Below the pieces are notes generated by a model. The model had not been told where the DNA came from, made no database searches, and worked only from the letters and a program-made list of their open reading frames with translations. Positions 16,198 to 24,298 of a DNA stretch of 42,957 bases are shown here, piece by piece. The stretch spans positions 1 through 42,957 of the forward strand of contig SFGS01000036.1 in NCBI GenBank assembly GCA_004557565.1. The letters run 5' to 3'. Positions within the stretch are counted from its first letter, which is position 1, and each line of letters opens with the position of its first letter. This stretch comes from Bacteroidales bacterium. GTDB taxonomy: Bacteria; Bacteroidota; Bacteroidia; Bacteroidales; Muribaculaceae. The position numbers and the translations under genes are program-made.

Positions 16198-17229
16198 ATG
16201 AAAGCCATCAATGCGATTTTTGCTTGGATGCTCAGTGTGTCTGTACCGACATTTGCTGAGAGCAATTTCAATCCCAGTATCAACATCGACCTTCAGACTC
16301 GCGTCAGCTATGTCAACGACCGCATTGACAATCATATACGCCACGATGCCTCGGGATTCAAAGGCGATTACTTCTTGCTTAGTGTGAGCGGACAGGTTAC
16401 CGACCGCCTGACATATTCATGGCGTCAGCGCATCAATCAGAAGAAAGAGAGAAGTGACCGGTTTGACGGCACCGACTGGGTGTATCTTGACTATAAACTC
16501 GACGACCACTGGAGCGTGGCCGCAGGAAAGCAGGTGGCTATGGTGGGTGGATACGAGTACGACCGCAACCCAGTTGACATATATGTGTCTTCCGAATTCT
16601 GGAACAACATCGCTCCGTTTCAGTTCGGTGCCAGTGCCACTTACACTACCACCAACGGCAAGAACCGCTTCACAGCGCAGGTTACTCAAAGCCTGTTCAA
16701 CACTCCTGCCAACCGCGATATGTTGGCCTATCATCTGCACTGGGCAGGCAACTATGGGTGGCTAAACACTCTCTATTCTGCCAATATGATAGAGTATGTG
16801 CCCGGTCGATTTATCTCGTACATTGCCCTCGGCAACAAATTCACCGTGGGCAATATGTCGTTAGAACTCGACTTTATGAACCGCGCTTCAAGCCATCAGA
16901 CCATTTTCTTCAAGGACTGCTCCGTGATGGCACGACTTGACTATCGCCCGATACCCCACCTCGGACTGTATGGCAAACTCACATACGACGTCAACCGCAC
17001 CAACTCACAAGCCGACATGAGTGTGCTGCCCGGCACAGAGATGGCTGCCTATGGTGGCGGTGTGGAGTTCTTCCCCACAAAAGGAAAGCCCGATGTGCGC
17101 GTCAGTTTGGGCGTATCTCACTCCACGGGCACCAACAGCAACCCATCGGGAACATTAAATGACAATCAGACCACGGTGCGCTTGTCGTTCATCGCCAAGT
17201 TGCATCTGCTGTCGTGGAAAAACAAATAA
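16198..17229 (+). CDS. Outer-membrane porin (phosphate-selective porin O/P type)
   Basis: A 343-residue beta-barrel protein with a signal peptide (about 1-20). Alternating hydrophobic strands run throughout, with porin-like features such as LTYSWRQRINQ and WVYLDYKLDDHWSVAAGKQVA, which resembles the OprO/P family signature of strands ending in G-K-Q. The C-terminus has the strand-like LSFIAKLHLL. The likely job is diffusion of small solutes through the outer membrane. The Gate-domain membrane protein starts 17 bp downstream, so the pair may move one solute across both membranes. The phosphate link is a family name only and not shown by this sequence. Confidence 0.78.
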   Translation: MKAINAIFAWMLSVSVPTFAESNFNPSINIDLQTRVSYVNDRIDNHIRHDASGFKGDYFLLSVSGQVTDRLTYSWRQRINQKKERSDRFDGTDWVYLDYKLDDHWSVAAGKQVAMVGGYEYDRNPVDIYVSSEFWNNIAPFQFGASATYTTTNGKNRFTAQVTQSLFNTPANRDMLAYHLHWAGNYGWLNTLYSANMIEYVPGRFISYIALGNKFTVGNMSLELDFMNRASSHQTIFFKDCSVMARLDYRPIPHLGLYGKLTYDVNRTNSQADMSVLPGTEMAAYGGGVEFFPTKGKPDVRVSLGVSHSTGTNSNPSGTLNDNQTTVRLSFIAKLHLLSWKNK

Positions 17230-17246
17230 TCTAACGCATACATATT

Positions 17247-18404
17247 ATGGCAAAGAACGGTAAAAAGAGTAAATCGCTCATCGCAAGCGGAATCTGGTGT
17301 GTAGTAGCAGTAGTGGTTCTGTTCGGTTATCTTGGCATGGTGATGGGGGTGCCCAACATGCTCAACACGATAATGAAGACAGCCCACGACCTATTGCTCA
17401 ACACCGTGCTCTATCTGATGAGTATATGTGTGATAACAGGTGCCATGGGCAGAGTGTTTGTTGAGTTTGGAGTGGTGGCACTACTTGAGCGCACATTGCG
17501 CCCGCTGATGCGCCCCATCTTCAATCTGCCGGGTGTTACATCGTTAGGAGCCGTGATGACATTCCTCTCCGACAACCCCGCCATCATATCGCTCGCCAAA
17601 GACAAACGCTTTGCAAGTTACTTCAAGAAATATCAGTTCATATCGCTCACCAACTTCGGTACGGCCTTCGGCATGGGGCTGCTCGTGATAGTGTTCATGG
17701 CAAGCCAAGGCTACTATGCGGCTCCGATTATCGGACTGGTAGGTGCATGCTGTGGATGCGTGTGTTCCACACGCCTGATGCAGCGCTTCGTGTTGAAGGC
17801 CTATCCGCAGTATGCCGTGGAAGACGCTGTGCCGAAAGAGGAGACAGAAGAAAAGGAGGAGGAAAGCGAGAATACGGAGCAGACCGTGTTCATACGCCTG
17901 CTCAATGCCATGCTCGACGGCGGACGCAGCGGTGTTGATGTGGGTATAGCCATTATCCCCGGCGTGCTTATCATATCCACCTTCGTAATGATGTTCACCT
18001 TCGGTCCGGCAGCCGACGGAACCTACAACGGCGCCGCCTATCAGGGTGTGGAACTGCTGCCATGGCTTGCCAACAAGATTGATTTCGTGTTTGAGTGGCT
18101 GTTCGGGTTCCACGACCCACATCTCGTGGCATTCCCCATCACCGCTCTTGGCGCTGTAGGAGCGGCTCTCGGTCTGATACCGGGATTCGTCAGCCACGGC
18201 TGGATTGACGGCAACGCTATCGCCGTATTCACCGCCATCGGTATGTGCTGGAGTGGATTTCTTAGCACGCACACTGCCATGCTCGACTCTATCGGCTATC
18301 GCGACCTCACGCCCAAAGCCATCATGGCACACTTCTGTGGCGGACTCGTAGCCGCCGTCACCGCGCACTGGATGTTCGCCCTATATACGCTAATAGCGGG
18401 ATAA
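17247..18404 (+). CDS. Inner-membrane transporter with nucleoside-recognition (Gate) domains, YjiH-like
   Basis: A 385-residue polytopic membrane protein with about 9-10 hydrophobic helices. Two Gate-like repeats can be seen: the first around TGAMGRVFVEFGVVALLERT to SDNPAIISLAKD, the second around GGRSGVDVGIAIIPGVLIIS to PGFVSHGWIDGNAIAVF. They are separated by an acidic cytoplasmic stretch (EETEEKEEESENTEQ, about 195-210). Close relatives are annotated as nucleoside recognition domain proteins or CD0519/CD1768-family membrane proteins. Transport of a nucleoside or another small solute is inferred. The 17-bp gap from the porin supports a two-membrane uptake or export pair. No terminator is evident; a repeat copy follows. 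Confidence 0.78.
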   Translation: MAKNGKKSKSLIASGIWCVVAVVVLFGYLGMVMGVPNMLNTIMKTAHDLLLNTVLYLMSICVITGAMGRVFVEFGVVALLERTLRPLMRPIFNLPGVTSLGAVMTFLSDNPAIISLAKDKRFASYFKKYQFISLTNFGTAFGMGLLVIVFMASQGYYAAPIIGLVGACCGCVCSTRLMQRFVLKAYPQYAVEDAVPKEETEEKEEESENTEQTVFIRLLNAMLDGGRSGVDVGIAIIPGVLIISTFVMMFTFGPAADGTYNGAAYQGVELLPWLANKIDFVFEWLFGFHDPHLVAFPITALGAVGAALGLIPGFVSHGWIDGNAIAVFTAIGMCWSGFLSTHTAMLDSIGYRDLTPKAIMAHFCGGLVAAVTAHWMFALYTLIAG

Positions 18405-18421
18405 GATAAAAAAATAAGGGG

Positions 18422-18623
18422 GTGTGTCAAATTTATCCCCAAACGATTTTGTATGGTAGGGACGCGATATTTCGCGTTCGCGCCAAATGGTTGATATTCA
18501 ATATGATATTGTAATTATAGGCGGACGTGAAGTATCACGTCCCTACCGGGTTTGGTTTTTCGCCGAAGGCGAGTGTTTTTTATGTTTTTGTTTCAGTGCC
18601 TCCCGGTATTCATTCACTGTTCC
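18422..18623 (+). repeat. Internally deleted copy of the dispersed multi-hairpin repeat
   Basis: Runs from GGGTGTGTCAAAT through the GGTAGGGACGCGATA and GGACGTGAAGTATCACGTCC hairpins to TCGCCGAAGGCGAG, then jumps to the terminal part TTTTTATGTTTTTGTTTCAG and a diverged end, CATTCACTG. Same orientation as the copy at 9863-10498; the CCGCCCTC and CTTGAAATCAG hairpins are missing. Confidence 0.75.
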
Positions 18624-18657
18624 GAAGAATGTGCGGTGAAATTCCGTTAGCGGTTGT

Positions 18658-19671
18658 TTATTTCAGGAGGGTGCGGAGATGCTTTTCGGCATCGATGATG
18701 TCGGAGCCGTTATAGGTCACATTTCCAAGCGAATCGGTCACCACGTAGAGTGGGGTAGAGGTCACTGCCAAGCCCTTGATTTGATTGTTGAGCGGACCTT
18801 CTGGAGCCCAGAAGTGGCGCCATGTGGAGCCGTCGCGCTGGGTGTAACTGCGCCACGACACGGTGTCGGGGTCGATGTATATGTCGCAGATTTGCAGTTG
18901 GTGCTTGTCGGGAAATTCCTCTGCCCACTTGGTTATGCTGCTCATTTCGTTGTTGTGCGAACTGCTGTTCACCCACAAATAGAGTAGGGTGGCTTTCGCC
19001 GTGTTGGTGCTCAGCGAGCCAAACTCGCCGTTGTCCTCCAGCAAGAGGATAGAGTTGATTCTTTCTGCGCTTTTCGGGCGGCGTTCCACCAGTCGCTCAT
19101 ACGCTTTCATCAGCCATGCCGGCTTTGCGTCTTTGTCGATTTTCGCCAGCAAACCTTTCATTTTCTGCTGGTTGTTGAGTTGGCTATAGTCCACAATCAG
19201 CAGTAGGGTAGAGAGCAGGTCGGAAGGGTTTTCGGCTGCGTATTTCTCTATCGACGCATCGAGGGTGGCGTGGTTAAACTCATCGTATTCGGCACGGTGG
19301 TCCTTGATAAACTTATACCATCGCTCGTTCACGTCCGAGCCCTTTATCTCAATGCCGTAAACGTCGTTGAGGTCGCCACGCAGCTGCGTGTGGTCGCCGT
19401 TTTCCATCACGAAGTGCGCTATCATCTTGCTCTGCGAGTCGTAGATTACCACAAGGGCAGGGTCGGGGCTTTCGCCTTGAAACTCAAAGCGGTTGTTGTT
19501 TGCTACGGTGCGCACTTCCTTCACGCCGTCGGCGGTGCCCCACACCATGAGCACGTTTTGATTGCCTAAGTTTTGGATATTTCCCTCAATTTTGAACGAT
19601 TTGCTGCAGCTTGTGGCAATGATGCCCAGCAGGGCAAGTGTGGATATGATGCAAAAAGATATTTTTCTCAT
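18658..19671 (-). CDS. Lipoprotein with DUF4369 and cysteine-free thioredoxin fold
   Basis: A 337-residue protein with a lipoprotein signal peptide: hydrophobic residues about 6-18, then IIATSC with Cys22 as the likely lipidated residue. An N-terminal DUF4369-type beta domain (about 28-105) is followed by a helical middle and a C-terminal thioredoxin-like domain. In that domain the usual WCxxC site reads LWVNSSSHNN, and the later cis-proline segment LAVTSTPLYVV is kept. With no active-site cysteines it cannot work as a classic disulfide oxidoreductase; it may bind a partner or a ligand at the cell surface or periplasm. The ATG at 19671 is chosen over an upstream TTG because it begins the signal peptide. 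Related proteins in Bacteroidetes are usually AhpC/TSA-like. Confidence 0.75.
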   Translation of the reverse strand: MRKISFCIISTLALLGIIATSCSKSFKIEGNIQNLGNQNVLMVWGTADGVKEVRTVANNNRFEFQGESPDPALVVIYDSQSKMIAHFVMENGDHTQLRGDLNDVYGIEIKGSDVNERWYKFIKDHRAEYDEFNHATLDASIEKYAAENPSDLLSTLLLIVDYSQLNNQQKMKGLLAKIDKDAKPAWLMKAYERLVERRPKSAERINSILLLEDNGEFGSLSTNTAKATLLYLWVNSSSHNNEMSSITKWAEEFPDKHQLQICDIYIDPDTVSWRSYTQRDGSTWRHFWAPEGPLNNQIKGLAVTSTPLYVVTDSLGNVTYNGSDIIDAEKHLRTLLK

Positions 19672-19693
19672 AACAAAGCTCAATTTTATGCTA

Positions 19694-19701
19694 CAAAAAT
19701 A
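19694..19701 (-). promoter_or_regulatory. -7 element TATTTTTG of the thioredoxin-fold lipoprotein gene
   Basis: Exact minus-strand TAnnTTTG match, 22 bp upstream of the ATG at 19671. No clear -33 element. Confidence 0.55.
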
Positions 19702-19751
19702 GCAATTAAACCTTGATTAAGCACTAAAATGAATGGTTTTTTGCGAAAAAG

Positions 19752-19782
19752 TTGTGTAAATTAAAAAAGATGCTTACCTTTG
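19752..19782 (+). promoter_or_regulatory. Promoter of tRNA-Tyr, TTG-N20-TACCTTTG
   Basis: TTG at 19752-19754, 20 bp, TACCTTTG at 19775-19782, 17 bp before the tRNA. Both boxes and spacing are typical. Confidence 0.7.
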
Positions 19783-19799
19783 CATCGCTAAATAAGCAT

Positions 19800-19882
19800 G
19801 GGTAGGTAGGTAAGTGGTTAAAACGGGCAGACTGTAAATCTGTTGCCTCACGGCTTCGGCAGTTCGAATCTGTCCCTGCCCA
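19800..19882 (+). tRNA. tRNA-Tyr (GTA), class II with long variable arm
   Basis: The acceptor stem GGGTAGG (19800-19806) pairs with CCTGCCC (19875-19881) with one G-T wobble; the discriminator base is A19882 and CCA is not encoded. The anticodon GTA is at 19834-19836 between CAGA and TCTG. The T arm is GGCAG-TTCGAAT-CTGTC and there is an extended variable arm before it, as in bacterial tRNA-Tyr. 83 nt. Confidence 0.95.
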
Positions 19883-19889
19883 CAGAAAA

Positions 19890-19915
19890 GGCTCCAAATC
19901 TTGGTGCCTTTTTCT
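19890..19915 (+). terminator. Terminator after tRNA-Tyr
   Basis: GGCTCCAA (19890-19897) pairs with TTGGTGCC (19901-19908) with one T-T mismatch and is followed by TTTTTCTTTTTC. Confidence 0.65.
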
Positions 19916-19964
19916 TTTTCCCCACATCTCCACACGAATCCCGCCAGATGTGTGCATTGCCGCG

Positions 19965-20110
19965 GTTCAGTGGAAAAATACTGAGGGACTGAAACAAAAA
20001 CATAAAAAACAGCCTTTTAGCGATGCCAGTGCTTCGCACCTGTCGTTAGTGCTGTGGCATGTCTGATTTCAAGCTGGGGCTTGAACCACTCGCCTTCGGC
20101 GAAAAACCAA
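19965..20110 (-). repeat. Truncated copy of the dispersed multi-hairpin repeat, orientation 2
   Basis: Starts with GGTTCAGTGGAAAAATACTG and keeps the GTGC-TTC-GCAC hairpin and the CTGATTTCAAG arm. It then jumps to TCGCCTTCGGCGAAAAACCAA and stops. It matches the left half of the full copy at 38522-39103. The 226 bp that follow (20111-20336) hold nothing recognisable. Confidence 0.75.
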
Positions 20111-20336
20111 TCTTTAGAAATCAGATTATCCGAAAACGCAAATAAAAAGATACTCCAATTCCTTTTGCATTGTTGTTGGCTTTATCTCACACAGATTCTA
20201 CAGATTTTCTTTTGGTAGCGTTAAATCTCACCGAGTTTGCTTGCTATCAATAAGACTACGAGTCCATTGGTTATTAAGTGATGAGGACTGCAAGTAAGAT
20301 GTGTTCAGATTTATCTGATTCTGAATCTCTTAAACG

Positions 20337-20567
20337 CTATTGTTGATTATCGGCGTTGTTTGGTTTGGCATTATTTAGTTCGTTCAGTAAATCCTCTAAC
20401 ACGTAATCGTCGCTCATGAGTTGTAGCCCTGTGTCGGGGTTTGATAATTGTTGGGCTGTTTTTGATGAATAGAATATGTCTAATGCTTGCTCAGGACAGA
20501 TATTCATCTTCTGTGCAAGCATCATTACTATACGGCTTTGTTTTCGCCAAAGAACAGAATTTCTCAT
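20337..20567 (-). CDS. DUF3791-family small protein (downstream partner)
   Basis: A 76-residue protein of the DUF3791 type, seen from LWRKQSRIVMMLAQKM, then ALDIFYSSKTAQQLSNPDTG and LQLMSDDYVLEDLLNEL. In Bacteroidetes such genes sit next to DUF3990 genes (an ADP-ribosyltransferase-like fold) in toxin-antitoxin-like arrangements. Here it follows the DUF3990 remnant, starting 4 bp after that stop codon, and looks intact. With the toxin broken it may now be idle or may act on another copy of the system. The strand is minus and the base composition AT-rich compared with the household genes. Confidence 0.75.
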   Translation of the reverse strand: MRNSVLWRKQSRIVMMLAQKMNICPEQALDIFYSSKTAQQLSNPDTGLQLMSDDYVLEDLLNELNNAKPNNADNQQ

Positions 20568-20571
20568 AAGT

Positions 20572-20757
20572 TTAGATTAGTGGATAAGATGAAACGAAAT
20601 TTAAAAATTTGTCTATTATCTGCTGATTTCGAATACAAATCTGGTGATTTACTTGCTTGTATTTAAGTTGTCCTAATGCCTGTTCTGCTGTGATTCTGCC
20701 ATTTTCATAATCTTCAACGGTGTCAATCACGTTGTCGTTGGCAACGCTTCCTCCCAA
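20572..20757 (-). pseudogene. C-terminal remnant of a DUF3990-family (ART-like) protein
   Basis: Only the last roughly 60 codons of a DUF3990 protein remain: GGSVANDNVIDTVEDYENG, then ITAEQALGQLKYKQ and the QICIRNQQIIDKFLNF segment, which is the conserved C-terminal part of the family (intact members are about 155-160 residues). The N-terminal half with the tyrosine/histidine core of the fold is absent. The reading frame opens inside the 3' end of the upstream DUF3791 gene, and there is no ATG; the only starts would be TTG. The simplest view is a deletion that joined the end of the first DUF3791 gene to the middle of the DUF3990 gene. Confidence 0.75.
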
Positions 20758-20963
20758 TTTTTTAGTGTTTCAACCGTTGTTTCTGCCAGCCATTCTGCAC
20801 TTTGGGTGTGTAGTTCGTCATAATATGGCAAAAGAAAATTGTGTATAAGTCCTTGTTTTTTAAGGCGCATATACATGTTTTGTGGTGGAACCTTCATAAG
20901 TTTAGCTCCCTTTTCTATCGCTATTATGGCAAGATGAATATTTTTATAATCCAATTGTTCCAT
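20727..20963 (-). CDS. DUF3791-family small protein (upstream partner), 3' end probably altered
   Basis: A 78-residue product. Residues about 1-70 match the DUF3791 type: HLAIIAIEKGAKLMKVPPQN, then YMRLKKQGLIHNFLLPYYDE and LHTQSAEWLAETTVETL. The last residues (KNWEEALPTTT) are read in a different frame through the start of the DUF3990 remnant, so the native end may have been lost in the same deletion. The gene begins with ATG at 20963. No exact TAnnTTTG element is found upstream. The pair probably came from a mobile toxin-antitoxin-like module. Confidence 0.7.
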   Translation of the reverse strand: MEQLDYKNIHLAIIAIEKGAKLMKVPPQNMYMRLKKQGLIHNFLLPYYDELHTQSAEWLAETTVETLKNWEEALPTTT

Positions 20964-21142
20964 TAATATTCTAAATTACTGGTTTTATGTTTTTTGCGCA
21001 CCACTTGTGCAAATTCCATCTTAAATCTAAGCATTTATTTTTAATCGTGGCACACAAGGCTTTTCTTTTTAGCGTTTTTTAGCAGAAAAGCCATATTTCC
21101 ACCATTTCTTCGACACACTCGCACCATGCGAACGGGTGGGAA

Positions 21143-22243
21143 TTAGAAGAGGGAGTGGTAGAGGGTGGTCATTTGGGCGTAGAAGGAGTCGTAGCCGAGG
21201 TGGTGGTCGTAGTCGTTCTGCGCTTGGGTGCCGATTTTGTTGCGGAGTTCGGGATTTTCGATGAGTTGCTTGATAGCGTCGGCGAGCTGGAATTGGTTTT
21301 CGGGGTCAACCAGCAGGGCATTTTCACCGTTGGTGAGGTATTCGAGTTGCGCACCGTTGTTGGTGGTGACGTGCGCCTTGCCGAGCATCATATATTCAAG
21401 GTTGCTCAATCCCAGCGCCTCGGGTTTTGTGCTTGGCAAAACACCGAAATCGCACTGTTTCACAAGCGGTTGCACATTTGGGCAGTAGCCCATGAACGAC
21501 ACATTTTTCAGCAGTTGATTAGCCACAACGAATCCCTTAATTTGCGCCATAAACTTGTGGTGTCCTTCGCCCACGAGCACCAGGTGATAGGTGTCGCGGT
21601 CGAGTTGCGCTAGCGCCTTAATCAGTGTGTCAACGCCCTTCTCGCGGCACAGTCTGCCGTGGTACATGATGAGCGCACGGTCGGCAGGAATGTCGAATTT
21701 CTCGCGCAGCGATGGGGTAGGGGTGGCTGTGTCGTCGGCTCGGAGCACGCTGTCGCGGATAATCACCGCCTTCGATGTGTCGAAGTTCTTGATGCGTGGA
21801 ATGAACGAATCGTAAGCCTTTTGCGAGGCAAACACGATGCGGTCGAGTTCGCGATAGATTTTCTTCGAAATCATATTTAGCCGTGGGCGTTCCACGCCGT
21901 GAAGCGACAGCACGATTTTCACATTCTTGCTGTTGGCGCTCATGTGTTTGGCCAGCACAGCCGTCACAGCATCGCTAAACGAGTGAACATGAATGATGTT
22001 TTCCCCACGCTTGAGCAGACGCTTGAAGCGTTTGGGGCTATCGAGGTCGGTTATGCCCTTCAGCGGCAAGATAGAAATCGGTATTTCGAGAGGACGGAAT
22101 CGGTTCAGCACCGTGTCGCTTTTGCCGCACACCATCTCCACGTAATACTCGTCTTGATCCTTGAGTTTCAGCATCAAATCGTAGGCGTACTGTTCGGGTC
22201 CGCTCCAGATTTTGTTGCTCACTATGTGAAAAATATTAATCAT
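21143..22243 (-). CDS. GT4-family glycosyltransferase
   Basis: A 366-residue GT-B-fold glycosyltransferase. The N-terminal half begins with NIFHIVSNKIWSGPEQYAYD and the C-terminal half carries LIMYHGRLCREKGVDTLIKA, LVLVGEGHH and the nucleotide-sugar-binding EX7E motif in PEALGLSNLEYMM. Such enzymes transfer a sugar from a nucleotide donor to lipid or glycan acceptors in cell-envelope polysaccharide assembly, on the cytoplasmic face. No other glycan genes lie next to it. A weak inverted repeat at 21058-21092 follows but has no T-run. Acceptor and sugar are unknown. Confidence 0.88.
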   Translation of the reverse strand: MINIFHIVSNKIWSGPEQYAYDLMLKLKDQDEYYVEMVCGKSDTVLNRFRPLEIPISILPLKGITDLDSPKRFKRLLKRGENIIHVHSFSDAVTAVLAKHMSANSKNVKIVLSLHGVERPRLNMISKKIYRELDRIVFASQKAYDSFIPRIKNFDTSKAVIIRDSVLRADDTATPTPSLREKFDIPADRALIMYHGRLCREKGVDTLIKALAQLDRDTYHLVLVGEGHHKFMAQIKGFVVANQLLKNVSFMGYCPNVQPLVKQCDFGVLPSTKPEALGLSNLEYMMLGKAHVTTNNGAQLEYLTNGENALLVDPENQFQLADAIKQLIENPELRNKIGTQAQNDYDHHLGYDSFYAQMTTLYHSLF

Positions 22244-22322
22244 CGCGTCGTGTTTATGTTAAGGGATATTCTTCAAAAAGCGAATTTACGTTTTTTTATC
22301 AAAATATCCTACAATTTGACAT

Positions 22323-22364
22323 AAAAAATGCACCCACACGAGCGATTATTTCTCTAATGGGTGC
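22323..22364 (-). terminator. Terminator of the NfeD/SPFH transcript
   Basis: Minus strand: GCACCCA (22364-22358) pairs with TGGGTGC (22336-22330), followed by a T-run (22328-22323). Confidence 0.75.
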
Positions 22365-22390
22365 TTTTTGTTCCCGAAAGGGGGAGTGGA

Positions 22391-23353
22391 TTATTTGTCT
22401 TTAAACAGGTCTTTGATGCCGCCGATGCTGCCCAACAGGTTGGTTGCCTCGTAGGGGAGGTAAACGGTCTTGGTGTTGTTGCCTTCTGCCACTTCCTGCA
22501 TCATGCCGATGTATTTTTGAGCCAGCAGATAGTTGGCAGGGTTGGCGCTTTGGCCCACAGCCTCGGTAATCTTGTTGATGGCGATAGCCTCTGCTTCAGC
22601 CTTGCGGATTCGTGCTTGCGCCTCACCTTCGGCTTGCAGAATTTGTGTTTGCTTGTCGGCTTCAGCCTGGTTGATACGGGCAGTTTTCTGACCTTCCGAT
22701 TGCAGAATGGCAGCCGCCTTCTGACCCTCGCTGGTGAGGATTGTGGCACGCTTGTTACGCTCTGCCTGCATCTGTTTTTCCATAGCTTGAAGCACCGATT
22801 GTGGAGGTGTAATATCCTGAAGTTCAACACGGTTTACCTTCACGCCCCACTTGTTGGTGGCATCGTCGAGCACCGCGCGGAGTTTGGTGTTGATGGTGTC
22901 GCGCGAGGTGAGTGTTTCGTCGAGTTCGAGTTCACCGATAATGTTACGCAGGGTGGTTTGCGTGAGTTTTTCGATAGCGTTAGGCAGATTGTTGATTTCA
23001 TACACCGCGCTTTCAGGTTCCACGATTTGGAAGTAGAGCAGCGCGTTGATTTGAGTCTGCACATTGTCTTTAGTAATCACATTTTGCTTGTCGAAATCAT
23101 ACACCTGTTCACGCAGGTCGATGGTGTTGGTGTAGAAATATCTGCCGTTGGAGTAAGCCACGGTGGTTTTTGGGCGATCGATGAAAGGGATAATCACGTT
23201 GATGCCCGGCTTCAGCGTGGCGTAATACTTACCCAATCGCTCAATAATTTTGGTTTCGGATTGAGGGATAATCACCAAACTCTTTTTCACGAGAATGAGT
23301 ACGAACACGATTAGTGCAATCAGTACCCACATACCAATACTTGCTGTTGTCAT
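22391..23353 (-). CDS. SPFH/Band 7 membrane protein (QmcA/slipin-like)
   Basis: A 320-residue protein: an N-terminal membrane anchor (about 8-28), the SPFH domain (about 30-195, with VIIPQSETKIIERLGKYY and GINVIIPFID), and a long alpha-helical coiled tail rich in Ala, Gln and Glu (about 200-280, ASEGQKAAAI-type heptads). These proteins form large membrane rings that organise lipid domains and influence membrane proteases such as FtsH. The NfeD gene lies 64 bp upstream on the same strand, the usual NfeD-SPFH partnership. Full length for the family. Confidence 0.93.
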   Translation of the reverse strand: MTTASIGMWVLIALIVFVLILVKKSLVIIPQSETKIIERLGKYYATLKPGINVIIPFIDRPKTTVAYSNGRYFYTNTIDLREQVYDFDKQNVITKDNVQTQINALLYFQIVEPESAVYEINNLPNAIEKLTQTTLRNIIGELELDETLTSRDTINTKLRAVLDDATNKWGVKVNRVELQDITPPQSVLQAMEKQMQAERNKRATILTSEGQKAAAILQSEGQKTARINQAEADKQTQILQAEGEAQARIRKAEAEAIAINKITEAVGQSANPANYLLAQKYIGMMQEVAEGNNTKTVYLPYEATNLLGSIGGIKDLFKDK

Positions 23354-23417
23354 ACTACTATTTGCTTTAGAATGAATAAATTATAATCTTGTTTCGTTTG
23401 TTAGCGTTGGGGTGCGC

Positions 23418-23867
23418 TTAGTTGCGCTCCACCGTCACGATAAGGCTTTTACGGTCCACGATTTTCACCTTTTCGCCCACTTCTATCACATCTGTTTCAC
23501 GTGAAACAGCCTTCCACACGTCGCCGTCCACTGCCACATATCCGCTTTCGCCTGGCGCGATGGCTTCTTCCACTTTGCCTTCGCGACCAATCAGGGCGTC
23601 GATGTTGGTGGAGATGTTTTTGTCGTTGCGGTGCAGGTATCTCAGCGCAAAGGGTCGAACGAATAAAAGGAAGGCGATAGAAATCAAAATCCATGCTAAG
23701 AGTTGTGGCACCAGTCCGGTTCCGCAAAGCGCCACCAGTGTGGCAGCCACTGCGCCGAGCACAAAACTCATGAAGAAGAAATCTCCCGAGGTCAGCTCAA
23801 GGATGAGGAAAAAGATTCCCACTAAAATCCACATGAGCCAGAGGTTGGTTTGAAAATATTCAATCAT
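23418..23867 (-). CDS. NfeD-family membrane protein
   Basis: A 149-residue protein with three to four hydrophobic helices (about 8-75), followed by a C-terminal OB-fold-like soluble domain (about 88-147, with ALIGREGKVEEAIAPGESGY and VKIVDRKSLIVTV). NfeD proteins act with the SPFH protein encoded next to them, and the pair is probably co-transcribed. Its coding sequence contains a perfect parS-type palindrome at 23493-23508. A near match to a -7 element, TATCTTTA, is at 23930-23937 (minus). Confidence 0.9.
   Translation of the reverse strand: MIEYFQTNLWLMWILVGIFFLILELTSGDFFFMSFVLGAVAATLVALCGTGLVPQLLAWILISIAFLLFVRPFALRYLHRNDKNISTNIDALIGREGKVEEAIAPGESGYVAVDGDVWKAVSRETDVIEVGEKVKIVDRKSLIVTVERN
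23493..23508. promoter_or_regulatory. parS-like site TGTTTCACGTGAAACA
   Basis: A perfect 16-bp palindrome identical to the classic ParB-binding parS consensus known from Bacillus subtilis and conserved in most bacteria. It lies inside the nfeD coding sequence, where it encodes part of AVSRETDV. A second related palindrome is at 26619-26634. Confidence 0.75.
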
Positions 23868-24201
23868 GATATAAAAAATTTTAGTTGTCGTTTAATGTTT
23901 GCTTTTTGATGGTAAATTGCTTGAGTTAGTAAAGATACTCATAATTTTACTTATATGGCAATTTTTTGCTCAAAAATCATTTTGCCTAAAAATAGTGCAA
24001 AATTTGTGCCAAATTTCGCCAAAAATCCCCACCAAACTCCCAGATGGCGAACAAATATGCGATTCTCAAAGCCTAAAAAATGGCTTAAACGGTTGATTAG
24101 TAAGATGAAAGGCGCAATTTTGCTGTTTCTGATTTTCGTTCAGAAAAATCGCAAACGCTAAATTTGAGCAAATTTAAGCCTATTTTTCCACGCAAAAGAA
24201 T
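23868..24201. other. AT-rich intergenic region without recognised features
   Basis: Between divergent nfeD and ybeY. Apart from weak promoter-like sequence for nfeD and the ybeY -7 element, nothing is recognised; short frames on the plus strand have no support. Confidence 0.6.
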
Positions 24202-24209
24202 TATCTTTG
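24202..24209 (+). promoter_or_regulatory. -7 element TATCTTTG of the ybeY-mnmG operon
   Basis: Exact TAnnTTTG match 90 bp upstream of ybeY; no clear -33 element. Confidence 0.55.
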
Positions 24210-24298
24210 TAATTGTGAAAGTCTGTGCCAATACTTTCGCTTTGGCGCGGCTTACACATTAATAATATTAAGATTTTCGGATTTTAAAAAGTAAGGCT

